From NCBI GenBank assembly GCA_022605405.1, contig JABYQQ010000007.1, forward strand, positions 620,001 through 684,000: a stretch of DNA of 64,000 bases. Reading direction: 5' to 3'. Both the position numbers and the translations under genes were made by a program. The DNA comes from Earliella scabrosa (taxonomy: Eukaryota; Basidiomycota; Agaricomycetes; Polyporales; Polyporaceae). Positions 21,847-33,551 of this stretch are shown here, piece after piece; position 1 is the first letter of the stretch, and each line of letters opens with the position of its first letter. The notes beneath the pieces were generated by a model. The model searched no databases and was not told the origin of the DNA. It saw nothing but the letters and a program-made list of their open reading frames with translations.

Positions 21847-24200
21847 GATTGGGGGACCGCAACTCAAACGCGATGTGGGGAAAATATATGAGACTACGAG
21901 CAGGATCCGGTCCGAGCTCTTCTCTCGCCGCGCCAACGACGGCTGAGATTGTCGGACCATCACCCCCAGGCCCGCCTTCGTTTACGTCTTTGGCCATCGC
22001 GCCGCCTGTGATGTCTGTTGAGCGAGGCTGACGGGTTGCCCTTTTCTAGCGCACATACGGTGAATCGGGCGCGATGGGCCGGGCCTCTGGACCAATGAGG
22101 CTCTTTGACCGCGTCGACAGTCTGACAGGCGCGGGGAACGTCGTGTATCGCGGCGCAGTCCCTGGGTCAGCTGATGGCGCGGTGTGGGGAAACGTCATTG
22201 TCTATCGCCCGACGTTGTCTTCGTCCTCAAGTACCCGCTCGATGACGTGGACTGCCAGCTGTGCGCCTCGTCTGCGACTGGCCCCCTCCTCCCTCGCTTC
22301 CGCCTCCTGGCGCGGCTGCCCGACCAAGACGTCTCTACCCACAGACGCGACCGTGCGGATTACCGCGGCGCGAGGTGGGCGAACTCGTCACTGTCGATGG
22401 CTGCCACGGACTTTTTCTTCGCCTTGTCTGTGCTCTATATATTCATATCTGCAGCTTGTTGTATGCCTTAGCCAGCTTCCTGCCTCCCGACTCCCCGAAA
22501 ACGAACGGTTGATGCAGTGCGCGCACCGCTCGAGCCTCTCGTCCTCTCTTGCCTCCATCCCCCAACATCTTCTCCCGGGCCCGAGCGCTGGCACGCATAC
22601 ACGGACTTGATGCAGCGTCTCGTTTCACATCCCTCCATTCTCCAGTAGACTTGTTTTCGTTATCATCCCCCGTCCCTGCTCCCGCTCCCGCTCCCCTGCA
22701 ATCACATCACCCCATCTCACTCTATCTCAAGCATAGCTCCCGTACCCCCCACATCTACCCACCGATATCTTTCTCGCATTGGCAAGCGGTTCGATTTCAA
22801 ACGGTTTTGTTTTCTCTTCTTCACTCCCCTACGATCTCATCTCTCGTGCCTCGCCCGGTTTCTCACTCTGCGAATTGTACGATATGGTACTCCCAGCGGC
22901 GGGTTCGCCCGCTGTTCCACTCCGCTCGTTCCCTTCTCTTTTCATGGCTCGTGTACGGTGTCCGTGTAACCCACATGCCCTCCGATCCTGGTCTCTGCAC
23001 TGCACTTGATAATCTTGGTTGTTTCGGTGCCCCGTTTCGTCATTACGCACTGTCACGTTCTCGCACGCAATCATTGTACTCTACTCGCGACACCCTCCCC
23101 TCCCCTCTCCTCCTACATACAAGCTTGCCACATCATGCATCATCCGCAATCGGAGAGTTTGCGTCAAATTGTGCGCAGCGTGGCGTGGCATGGCGTCCTC
23201 TCCTCTCCAAGTTTGTCGCCTCCCGCCCGACGCGCCGAGCGCAGGGTCTGAGCGTACACGATCAGCACGTTGCTGCCTGTGGCGTTCCCTTGCTCCCAAC
23301 AGCTCCCAATCCATGAACTCGGCGACGGCCACACCCCCTCCGATTCCGGTTCTGGAGCCCCCGATCCTCCCGCCCAACGCTTGAGCCCTGCGCTTGGCCA
23401 AAATCTCGATTGTGGCGGGTGCGACCCTCGATCGCTCCTCTCCTCTCCTCTCCTCCTCGGCCTGCCACAGCCTGCCACCCCCACTTCGGCTTCCCCACAA
23501 CTGCGCGCACGTCCGCACCCGACGCTCCTGGCCACTACGTTTACCTGTCTCCGGCGAGCACGGAATGAAAGTGCTCATTTCTCGGCCCCATTTCTGGATC
23601 TCGCAATTCGCAATGTTTTTTTGCCCTGCCATGCCATGCCCACCACCTAGACTTCGACCCCATCGTATCCGCATTCCGTCCTCACACTCCTCACTCCTCA
23701 TACATACTTTCGCACTCGCCAAAAATTAACCCTGCTGTCATCCCCATCGCCGCCGTTATGCTTTTATCATTATTGGACCCCGTGCCCCCGTGCTCCCCTT
23801 CCGCCCGTACATATCTCTCTTCCTTGTTTGTTGCAGAATCATCACATAGTCTTGGTTGGAGTCCATACACGCTTTTCGTACATTTGTGCACTCGCATGTA
23901 TCTAGATACCCGCCTTTCCCGGGACTACTCCTGGGGATTTGGGGCGCGACGAACACCGACGCAACGATCGAGCTCGAGCAATACACACATATAGAGTTCA
24001 CATCCGTACGGGTGCACTGCCGCTGTACGATCGTGCCCTCCAGCGGCCTTACGGTGAAAGCTCCACTTTGCAAACCTTGGGACCTCGATAAGCCGAATCG
24101 TAACCACCGGCGCAGGGTCGCGCGCGCGGCGCGCCCGGTCTCGGGGAACGTGGTGGGCGCTGGCTCAGAGCCTGGCCGGTCGAACGATGGCGGTCATAGA
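21847..24200. other. long non-coding region, pyrimidine-rich plus strand
   Basis: No supportable gene. From about 22540 to 23750 the plus strand is strikingly C/T-rich, including runs such as CCGCTCCCGCTCCC near 22680 and CTCCTCTCCTCTCC near 23437. In fungi such tracts often precede a transcription start on the same strand, but no clear plus-strand coding gene follows. Confidence 0.45.
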
Positions 24201-26950
24201 TGACGTCGGTCGGTCGGTCAGTGGGCGGGAGAAGGTGGACGCGCGCTCGTGGGCGGGTCCCATGGTCGATCGGGGCGTGCACAAAGGCACCTCGTGAGCC
24301 GGCGCGAGAACGAGAGCACGGTCGAGAGGCTACAAAGGGTCGAGAGCTGCTGTTGCTGGCTTGAGCTTGTGGGGATTGAATTAGGCGGGGAGCGGGAGGT
24401 GCAGGAGAGGCTTGGGTAGGGCTTGAGGGACGCGCCGAGCGGGGCTGGACTTGCGCGCGAGGTACCTTCGGAGCGGGGGCTCTTTGTTGGTGGGATATTG
24501 AATGGGGGGAACATATGGACTAGGGCGAGTCGTCCGTTCGTTTCGACGCGGACGTTGTTGTACCAGGAGGATCGACATTGAAAAACATACACTTGGCAAT
24601 TTTGAATGTGCATATCGTCACTTTGCCAACTGGGAGCAGTACAGTTGCGGAGATTGGGTCAGGCGGTTGGGATCTGTCAATGGGACACGACTCGATCAAC
24701 GGCGGACTCGGCGTAGCATCCTTAGGCCTTAGCAGCAAAGTAAACTGTATAGCCCACTCACTTCACATCGCGAAGACCGCGCGAACGTCTTCTATCTGAA
24801 GGGCGTGTCGCTTCTCGCGATCGCTCAGCTGGACGCGCACTCGACGCCTCGAGGCTTTGAGGTTTGCAATTGTTCCCCCAGTCGGTCGTGCCCATCAGAA
24901 TATGCTGTGGGGCAGCACTGTGGTGAACAGCACATCCGACAGCTATGCCATAACGGCTCGCTGGTCGTTGTATCTTATCCCCGCACCGTGCCGCATGTTG
25001 GACTTTCATCTTCCAACCCTTGTCTGTGCCGCCGGCGCCCCCAACCTGTCAACTCGCCCCAAGAACTAGATGGGACGGGCTAGGAGCTTGAATTGGATTC
25101 GCAGTCGCGGTCGAATATCCTCGGCATACACCGATGCTTCCCATTGAGCAACGAAAACGTTACTATATACGGGTTACATTGTACTCACCCGCGGCGCGTG
25201 CGATCGTCAGGAACACGGCGGACTTGCCCCGTACGGACGCGGCGGTCTGAAACCTGGGCGGGAACATCCAGTAGGGCAGGGTTCGCGCACCAGGGAAGGC
25301 GCGAAGGGAGGTAAAGCCCGGGATCCTGGGATGCGATAGGCACGCGTGCTGAATTGCGATCAGAGTTGGTGAATGGCGAAGGTCCAGGGTTAGACGGGGA
25401 AGGACTGGAAGGAGATGGGCGGATATACGCACCTACTACTGAGCCCGCGGTGCCAGCAGAACCTGCCTGCCTAGCAGGTAAGACACCGAGTTGCCGATAG
25501 GCTCGAGACCGTCTTGTACTGTGTAGCACGGGGGTTACTGCTATTGCTAGAATAGAATCGTTGAGGTCAGCATGATGCACGTTATCGCGGACGCATTTGG
25601 CGTGCCGTCCGTGGCGAAAGCGTCGGCTTGAACGTGAGCGAGCGTGGGCAACGGCCAAACGCGGCGATATGGACGAATAAAATCCGCCCGCAAACCCGAG
25701 AAATTCAACGCAGCCGCATACATGTACGCGGCGCGAGTGCGGGCGTACGTGCGAGCGTGCGCGCGCGGTGCCATTCTTGGGAGGACCGAAGGACCAGAAA
25801 GCTCTAGCTCTCGGCCGCGCTGGGAACGGGGCACGAGGCGGCCCTTATCTCTATTCGAGAAGCGCGACGCGCCCGAGCGGCGGACACATTCCTCAAGAAT
25901 GGAGACAGGGTTCACATTCGCGACCTTGAGTGCGCCTCCGCAGCTGGTGTTGCCGCTCGCTGGCAGTCGACGGTTGGCGGCGCGGTTTGAAGTTGGACTT
26001 CGCGGTCGTCGCACCGGCCTCTTGTGTATCGGTGTCTCCTGAAGCTACTCAATGCGCCTAGAGCCCGTCTGGAAGTGACACGCATGAAGCTGCTATTAAG
26101 ATTGTGCGGTATTTCCACGGAGACGGCGAATAACTTGCCTTGGAGATTCGTGCTCTCTGCTCTCCTTCAACTTCAATATAACGCTGCGGCTCTTTTGAAT
26201 CGCTCAATCGACCGGCTGCGCGGTATTCTTGAGCGGTGGCGTGAGTGCGCCGATGAATTTATCTTAACGTACGAACGCTTCTGTGACTGGGACGTGAAGC
26301 GTTAGAGTGGAGTAGCTCACGTAGAGACGGCAAACATCGCGGCTTCGCTCACAATACACAAGGCGCAATGGTTGCAATTGCTGTCCGCCACGGGCTTCTT
26401 GAGGCTGCGCAAGTGTCACGAACCCACTCGCAGCAACGAACCTTCCGGTTGGGTGGCGACAAGCTCCACAGCCTGCGAGCGCAGGTTGAAGGCCGTATCG
26501 TCGGGGCCACGGGGCTCGCGGACACCAGCACAACTCTTGCGCAGTTCGCGCCGTCGGCGATGGTTGGGCACAAGAACGTGGCGACAGTTTCGGAAACCCG
26601 CACCTACACCTACCAGTACGCGTCTGACACGCTTGTGGCCAAGGTTTCCACTCAATGTTCAGGTGAGGGCCTCAGAGCGGGGAACCGATCGATCAGGCCA
26701 CCACTGCTCCTGTTCCTGAGACGCCTCGCGTTCGGTTCCGAGATATTGTGAGCCCTTGGGATCACTGGACCAACTTGGGGTATCTGTCAATGTGGTAGCT
26801 AGTCCATACCAGGCATAGAGCGACTCACCACGATCGTGATCGAACATCTCCTGTCAGTGTTGGCAGCTTCGTGCGTTGAGATGCCTCAGTCAGAAAAATA
26901 AATCAGGAATAGAAATCCTTCGTATGTTCAGTGAATTCACCATATCGCAG
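24200..26950. other. unresolved region, no supported gene
   Basis: Several 100-150-codon frames on both strands, with occasional plausible splice signals (for example a plus-strand patch near 24850-24970 and a minus-strand patch near 25200-25650). None carries a motif I can name and no consistent multi-exon model could be built. A diverged gene or relic cannot be excluded. Confidence 0.25.
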
Positions 26951-26951
26951 C

Positions 26952-27230
26952 ACGCACCGGGGGCATGACGCGATGTAACTATGGGTTACACTCTTATCCC
27001 ATCGTGTTTAAGGTCCAAATGTGGACGCAATGTGTCCAGGCGTCACATGTTGGAGACATTCAAAATGTCTCAAGTTTTCGCGTTACATCCTGGATACATT
27101 TTGAATGCCGCACGTATCCGGCGTGTATCCACGATGTGATGCCGCGACACATGGGAGACATATTTGGACCTTAATCACGATGTGACCAAGATGTAACAAT
27201 GGGTTACATGGCCCGATGCCCCCGGTGACG
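26952..27230. mobile_element. MITE-like inverted-repeat element, 273 bp
   Basis: The termini are perfect inverted repeats at the ends (CACCGGGGGCAT at 26955; ATGCCCCCGGTG ending 27227) and remain recognisably complementary for about 70 bp, including GTAAC/GTTAC blocks and TAAGGTCCAAAT / ATTTGGACCTTA. The interior is also imperfectly palindromic (CATTCAAAATGT versus ACATTTTGAATG). A 3-bp direct repeat ACG flanks both ends (26952-26954 and 27228-27230), consistent with a target-site duplication. There is no transposase, so this is a non-autonomous DNA transposon remnant that could fold into a long hairpin. The superfamily is not assignable from these termini alone. Confidence 0.82.
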
Positions 27231-27571
27231 GAATATGAGCGGGAGCCCGTACATGATATATAAGACACTCACGTTCTCGGCGGTGCCTCGACATGATCTG
27301 TGCTGCGCGTGCAAGCTCGTATCGCGCACGCAGGTTGACCAAGCTTCAACGCCTGTCGGCATACGTGGCGGTTGATTCGCTCAGTTTGGTGGACGTATGG
27401 TTGGCCATCAGGTGACAAGCGGGCATGCAAACGGAGCCTTCTATGTCGTGGTTCTCGAGACTGCTATTCAGCCGTCCGCACATCCGCAGGGTTGACACTG
27501 CGCACGGACGAGGCGAGCGGGACGTTATTCACGCTCTGCGTTCGGGTTCAATACGGAACAGCACCGAGTAC
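27231..27571. other. intergenic between two repeat elements
   Basis: About 340 bp with no gene. Contains only short frames. Confidence 0.4.
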
Positions 27572-28172
27572 TACAGCTGGTTGCATATTTGGTGGCCAAG
27601 CGCCGAGTTGCACAGCGCACTGCGCGCATGAAAAAATCAAAAATCCATGTAGTGCAACTCGGTTTCGCTGCTCAGATTCGCCTCTCGTGCAACGTCAGAG
27701 ACTCGAATGAGGGCGTATAGGCATTTTTGGGTGGAAAGAGAATAGATTGATCAGTCTTTCATGTAGTCGTCGATGGGCGCCTAAAGACCCCGACGCAGAG
27801 CAGATCGTTGCAAAGCAATGGCTCCCTTACTATCAGCCGTATCGCATTGAGGGACTATTGAGAATGCTTCAGAATGTATCCAAGTACTTTTGAGGGATGG
27901 AAAGTGGGCAACTGTAGCCCAACACTCTGTCAAAGGCCCCCAGCGTTGGTGGATGACCTGGCCTCCGTAGCTCCGCCATGTGACTAGATACGACGATTCG
28001 GAAAACGTATGTACATTGAGCAAGTTCAGAGGTATCTACATGTGCAGTTTCAAAGCCTCCGTATGTGTAGCGAGGGAGGGGCCAAATTTTCTGATTTTCT
28101 TGAATTTCTTGCGTCGAAAGCGCGCGCGCGTCAGTCGGAGTTGGGCGGCCACCAAATATGCAACCAGCTGTA
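27572..28172. repeat. pair of inverted short repeats
   Basis: A 26-bp sequence at 27572-27597 (starting TACAGCTGGTTGC) recurs exactly, in inverse orientation, at 28147-28172. Internal to each copy the similarity continues weakly through a GCGCGC block and an A-rich block with AAAATCA motifs. The left copy also contains a hairpin whose arms CCGAGTTGCAC and GTGCAACTCGG sit at about 27601-27661. This could be two copies of a small element in opposite orientation, or the termini of one 601-bp non-autonomous element. No target-site duplication was clear and no transposase frame lies between. Confidence 0.7.
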
Positions 28173-28820
28173 AGTGTACATAGTACAATTGCAGCTGACA
28201 CTGGCGGGCCGTAGTGAGCATCAGATTCTCATCCTTTGATGATGCGGATATCAACCTCGAGCTCACCGTGTTGTATGCACTGCGCCCCACTTGGTATGAA
28301 CGATAGACATAGAGGTCAATGGTAGCGGCTGCGAACATGGTGAATAGGCGCTAGATCTAGAGAGTGGTGGCTGTGACCCGTGAGAAAGGAGCTGGGAGCG
28401 GCTCGATACGGCTCGAAAGCATCATGACTCCTCCCTTACCACATCTCTGTCTATGCAAGACCCATTCAGCAATCACCGCGTTGGATGCGTGTAAAACGGA
28501 GGCTAAGCTGGCGATCGCACAGCCCGTCCTTACAGACAACGCGAACGAAGTTTTCAAGAATGGGTTTCTGCCATCCGAGGCGCCGGGCTCTCAGACATGG
28601 CAGGTTCGGGGGACTCAAACGTCGATGCCATACCTATATAGGCTTCCGGCCATCGCGCTACGTAACATTGCACCAAACGACGAGTGGCAGGTACCAGTGA
28701 TTGTGCTTCGCGCATGCACTGGTGCGTTTCCTCTATCTGATGACTATGTGACACTAGCGTAGATCTAACAGATGTTCAACAATCCTCGTCTCCAGACTTC
28801 GTACTTCTAAGACAACGGTA
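28173..28820. other. intergenic, downstream of the array
   Basis: Short frames only; no supportable gene. A 132-codon plus-strand frame at 28364-28762 has no recognisable features. Confidence 0.4.
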
Positions 28821-30263
28821 TCATCGCCGCGGTCGCGGGAGGATTTCCGCCAACAGACGCTTCTCGTACTCCACCTGCCGCCGAAGACTAGCCACCTCGG
28901 ATCTGAGGGCAGCAAGCTTCTCGTCACGGTGTCCATGACGCGTCGTGCGTTGCCCTCCGTCAGATTCTGCAAGACCTCCCTCGACCTCTCTTGAAGGACC
29001 TCGCACCGCCCGCTCGCGCTCGTGCAGGACGGCTTCCAGCGCGCGTAGGTCCCGGTCCAGCTGCTCAAATCGCGCTATGCGCGTCGTGGATGATGTCGTC
29101 AGAGACACAGCTGGGCCGGGTACGTCGGGCCAGCCGTGCGAGGGAGTGTGTGTGCGCGGAGAGGAACCTGTCAGGAGTGGCACGGTGATACCTCCTGCGG
29201 CGAAATGGGTGTACGACGTTTCTGTGATCAACGATGGCGATGAGGTTCGTGGTGGAGAGGGAGGAGGAGGGGGAGGTAGAGGCGGCGGGCTAAGAGGTGA
29301 GACTGTGCGCGACTCCGGATGGCGTTGAGGTGCCGAAGCAAACTGCCTTCGAGGACCGTCGATCTGCGCTGACCTGCCCTTCTCTGTCGGCCGTATGCGC
29401 GAGATTCTCCTACGCCTGCGGACAATCACAAACGCGCCCGCTAGAGCACTAGCAAAGAGCAAGACGACTATAACGATCGCGGCGACCACACCCGGTCTTG
29501 CACCTCTCCCTGGTTGGTCCGCCTCCATCTCTGGAGAACTTGACGAAGGCGCTGACATGCCAGCGGACGCTGTCGACACCCCGTATGAAGGGAACAAGGG
29601 AGATGTCCCAGATACGAAGGGAGGCTGTCCGAACGGATTTGGAGTGTTCGGGTGGGATGATGGGTTGGTGGGCGTGCTGGGCTGGGCTGATTGACTTGCC
29701 GGTAGGGAATCCTCAACGGTGTACTCGACGTAGTCGAAGAGGAGCAGGGAGGCATTGACCCCGTCTGCGCTAATCCGTAGGACATGGGGCTCGTTGGATA
29801 AACGCGGATTCACGTACACAGGAACACGGTACGACACATCGAAATTGTCTTCAGGCACATGGAGATAGCGATCGGCGTAGACGTCGTCCAGGTAGAATGT
29901 GAGGTTAGTGAGTGTTGTTGGGCCGAGGTGTGGGACCTTGTTGATAATGACATGATAGACATACACTGCGGTCCCGGTGAAGTTTAGGATAACTTCACGA
30001 GCTGGGCCACCGGGACTATATGTGGAATCATGCCACGTTCCTCCAAATACTCGAGATGGGTCAATGATTTTAGTGGCCTGGCATCCTTTGCATCCGTTTC
30101 CAGGAGCCCAGCCGCCCGGAGGCAGGTAAGATGGTCGGAATCCGGTAACGGGATCGCCTTTCGCATCGTCTATCGTCAGGTTTGTGGAGATTGCAGCAGC
30201 ATGGACAAGGATCCAACATAGGACGGATAGTAGAGAATGGCGCAAGGATGTCACCAAATACAT
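28821..30263 (-). CDS. membrane protein, NRTIDD family, non-PY tail
   Basis: Start chosen at 30263 (MYLVTSLRHSLL), where a signal peptide begins directly; the frame extends 13 codons further upstream. 480 aa, no intron. Signal peptide to about 24, then NLTIDD, GDPVTG, the CxxC pair CKGC, GTWHDSTY, FTGTAVYVYH, TNLTFYLDD, VPVYVNPRL and LLLFDYVEYT. A Pro/Ser linker is followed by a membrane helix (about 257-281) and RRRRR. The tail has a polyproline run, then two helical segments (FEQLDRDLRALEAVLH and ASLRRQVEYEKRLLAE) and ends PRPRR with no PPxY. Extracellular domain and tail both pair it with the 46.5-kb member. Confidence 0.9.
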   Translation of the reverse strand: MYLVTSLRHSLLSVLCWILVHAAAISTNLTIDDAKGDPVTGFRPSYLPPGGWAPGNGCKGCQATKIIDPSRVFGGTWHDSTYSPGGPAREVILNFTGTAVYVYHVIINKVPHLGPTTLTNLTFYLDDVYADRYLHVPEDNFDVSYRVPVYVNPRLSNEPHVLRISADGVNASLLLFDYVEYTVEDSLPASQSAQPSTPTNPSSHPNTPNPFGQPPFVSGTSPLFPSYGVSTASAGMSAPSSSSPEMEADQPGRGARPGVVAAIVIVVLLFASALAGAFVIVRRRRRISRIRPTEKGRSAQIDGPRRQFASAPQRHPESRTVSPLSPPPLPPPPPPSPPRTSSPSLITETSYTHFAAGGITVPLLTGSSPRTHTPSHGWPDVPGPAVSLTTSSTTRIARFEQLDRDLRALEAVLHERERAVRGPSREVEGGLAESDGGQRTTRHGHRDEKLAALRSEVASLRRQVEYEKRLLAEILPRPRR

Positions 30264-31421
30264 GAACGCACCTAGAGATTCACAGACGTCAATAAGATCC
30301 AAAGAGAGTATGTGCCCATCTACCTAGGCGGGTGGACGGCGAGTGGCAGGGTGTGGGGTGTCACAGCAACGTCCTACTAGTATATGAACCATTGTGAGTG
30401 TGGTCCGGAACTGCTATACCACAGGGTCTTTCTATCCGATGGCCCCTGTGTAGGATGTGAGCTTCACATCCGCTGACGACCATCAACAGCTGAAACCATA
30501 CATGCGAAGTGATGGGCTCAAGCCTCCTACGAGGCTCGACGTACGAGGATAGATACGCCGCAGTTCGCAGTTCTGATGTGGTGCTGATTGGTTTATTGAA
30601 ACAGGGAGCAAGACGAGCGCAGGACATGGCGTGATTTGGACTTCTTGATTGACTGATTTACGGCACAGCTAGCATTGCAAGTGTCTGTGCACACGATCTG
30701 ACTGATGGTTGTTGCCGGATCCTTCGTGTTACCCCAATCTATAAGGAGGTGGGAGAGGTGCAGGCTCAACTCACAGCATTGCACAGGCAGCAGGTTGTTC
30801 CGGGAGCTTCGAGCTGTTCTCCGGGCGGGGCGCTGCATGAGCTGGCGCTTGATTTATAGCATTATTTTATGCATGTGGTCCTCCAGCGTCCCAATGATCA
30901 GCCCGAGGATCAGTTCTGTTCGCCGGAATCGTCAACTTCTGACGCGGATTGCGACAAGAGGTATGGACTATCATTGTAGCAGCTAGGTGCCTTGACACCT
31001 CGGTGGTTATTCATCGACGGACCAACTTAAGTGATAGGGATGGAAGTCCTGTCACTATGCAGAAATTGGTCCAGGACGGTTTGTGAGAATAATACGCAGC
31101 ATTCTCCTTGTCTGTGGGCTGAGGCTGTCACATGCCTCCATGTCGAGAAGTCTGAATGCGGTAACACGTACCTGTCATGGTAAACCATGAGACGAAAGAG
31201 GGTAGCAGGATACCAGGGGGCATCTAAAGCAGTTACTACATCTCGTTCGAAAGAATATATGTGCACGAAACACAAGAAGGAAACAGGATAGGAGGATAGG
31301 AACCACACAATAAATAATAAAATAAGGATCCCATGAACCTCTTCGAAGATCGCATTAATTGATCACTCTCGCACAGAGTAGCTAGCCGTGATACTCACCA
31401 AAATGCGTATACTCGCTGAGA
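30264..31421. other. spacer in the array
   Basis: About 1.15 kb between two array genes. No relic of the family and no other gene was recognised. Confidence 0.4.
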
Positions 31422-32348
31422 TTATGTCTTCTCATACCGCGGAGGGGCTTCGACCGGCATTGACATTAGCTGGTGTAGCTCTTGCTGTGCACGAAGGCTG
31501 GTCACTTCTCTCTCCAGCCTTGCGTACGGTTCCCGCAGGTCCACTGAGCCACGTCCACTGGTAGATGAGTTCGCATGGATTTGCTGAGATTGGTGGTCGG
31601 ATAATCGAGCGTCAGGTAAGGGCAGGGTACGTGGAGCTGGGATGTCTCCGGACGCCTTCTCTGATGGCAAGAATCGTTCGGACCGAGTGTGCGTTTTGAG
31701 AGTTCGCGGTCCGGCGACGCGCGCATCAACACTGAGGGTAGCGGAAAGAAGAGGTTGCGGATAAGCGGATCGTGGAGGTGCACTATGATGTGCCACTGGA
31801 AGGGGGGTAATGGCGTTCTCGACAACGGTTCCCGATCCAGCGGTGGCCTCGGTGATGACCGAGGTCCGAGCAGGTCGAGCGGAAGCGCCGTCCTCAGCTC
31901 GATTCTGCGCCAGCATCGCAGACCAGACGAGCGTGGAGGATTGTGCTTGCCCTGCCTCTCGGTCCTCTATGACGAATCTTTCTTGAGCCCGCTTCCTGGG
32001 TGGGATAGCATCATGTTGCTCTTGTACGCCGGGCGGGTCTCGTGCAGCTCGTGTGGGGAGATCGGTTCGCCTGCACCGAAACAAGATGATGACCGCAATG
32101 AATGTCATGAGGCCGAACCCGCCGATAATACTACCAGCCAGTACGCCCTTTCTCGCTTCAGAGTGTTGTGGTAGATCGTCGAGCTCCTGTTGACACAGGG
32201 CACATCGACATAGTCAGACAGGAAGATGCTGATGTTAAAAGAACGTGTAGCTTACTCTCGATACGACTGTTCGGGGACGTGCTCTAACAGTCCACTGGCA
32301 TGCGACGGACAGAGCTGCAAGCAGGAGCCTGCGAATCGATAGAGGCAT
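31422..32348 (-). CDS. family member lacking the extracellular domain
   Basis: Exons 32256-32348 (31 codons) and 31422-32186 join in phase 0 across a 69-nt GT-AG intron, giving 285 aa. Exon 1 encodes a signal peptide (MPLSIRRLLLAALSVACQW). Exon 2 opens with only about 15 residues before a membrane helix (about 46-69, with GSIIGG and LMTFIAVIILF) and RCRR. The tail is hydrophilic and ends with a helix (LEREVTSLRAQQELHQL) and APPRYEKT, a PPxY motif. The entire domain from NRTIDD to LFDY found in the other members is absent, and no remnant of it was seen upstream to 33.5 kb. Thus it looks like a signal-peptide/helix/tail protein produced by internal deletion, or a deliberately short form. The signal-peptide exon is inferred from splice phase. 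Confidence 0.75.
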
Positions 32349-33551
32349 GACAACCGAGTGTGGCGGTAGTATGGGTGGGTCGTGGGTGAGGTAGCACGTC
32401 AGAAGAGAAGAGAAGAGTTGGCGTCAACTTACAAACCGGTACGGCATCCAGAGCGGTAGTGATAGATCGATTGCGAACACCGCGAACCTGTGAGAAGAGA
32501 GACGAGGGCGCACATCAGCTGCCATCTCACAATCATCATATGACCTGAACCGCAGAGCGAAGAACGTACAGTTTATAGCAGAGGACAGGTAGTTGGACAT
32601 AATCATGATCATGCTGCGACCTGTCGTTTTCGAATTCAGGGTAAACCTGAAGAGCGATATGCGGAGTACTCAGACGCCGGGGCTGTTCTAGTGATTAGTT
32701 ATAGACTGATAGAGATAGCCTAATGATGGGATGAGCACAATGGGTGATTTATGCGTCTGTAATCTCAAACATATCGCCGCTGACATGAGCAGTTGAATGG
32801 TTCGAGTCGCCGTAGCTTACTAGCTGTGGCCCGCCGGGTGAGAACATGATGAGCTGGCCGCCGCGCTCTCTTGTTCTCACATGAATGACTAAGCCAGATA
32901 GCCTGGGTCGCTACACATCGTATTCAGTAACAGAGTGACTGCAAGTACCCCGGACCAATTTTGAACTTACCATAAGCCTCATGCATCATGGTGTAAAGCT
33001 CGAACGATACTCCAGAATTCCTACCGTGCGTCGTGGCGGTGCTGGCGCTAGCAGCCTGAATCGCCCTCAAGTTGATGTCGAGTACGTATGGCACTTACAT
33101 TCCACCATGTTAGTGCCCTACTCAGCATGGTGACCGTCCCATCATCTTAGTCGTTGGAAGTCACGAGGCCGGATACCGTACATATCAGACGACAAAGACA
33201 ACTACATGCTAGATGAATCAATACAAGTACAAGTACTCTACCGAGTGTCAAGCTGAGCTGCAAGTTGTGCGATGATAGAGCGTCCAGAGTCAGCTCAGAA
33301 GCAACTTTGCGACCACTGTAGTTCGATCAAATTTCGTATACTGGCTTGATGGATGTAACGATGAGAACAATCAGTCAGTCGTGCAACTCCCTGGAGTACG
33401 CTGCCAATCCATCGAGGAGGCCTGAAGATCGCGGGCTCAGAGTCAGCGGCCCTATCAGGCATTGCGCCGACGCAGACTAAATGTTCAAGTGAGCAAGATC
33501 AACCAGAGATCTTCATGGATTATATACTCACATGGCAGTCAAGATGACGAT
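32349..33551. other. spacer in the array
   Basis: About 1.2 kb. Searched by eye for the NRTIDD, GTWHD and LFDY signatures on both strands; none found. No other gene recognised. Confidence 0.4.

Noticed and set aside
22549..23316. 255-codon plus-strand frame in the CT-rich block
   Set aside because: Composition (Ser/Pro/Leu/His) follows from the pyrimidine skew; there is no domain, and codon content matches the background.
32349..33551. Searched for a missing extracellular-domain exon of the 31.4-kb gene
   Set aside because: No NRTIDD, GTWHD or LFDY signature in any frame of this interval.
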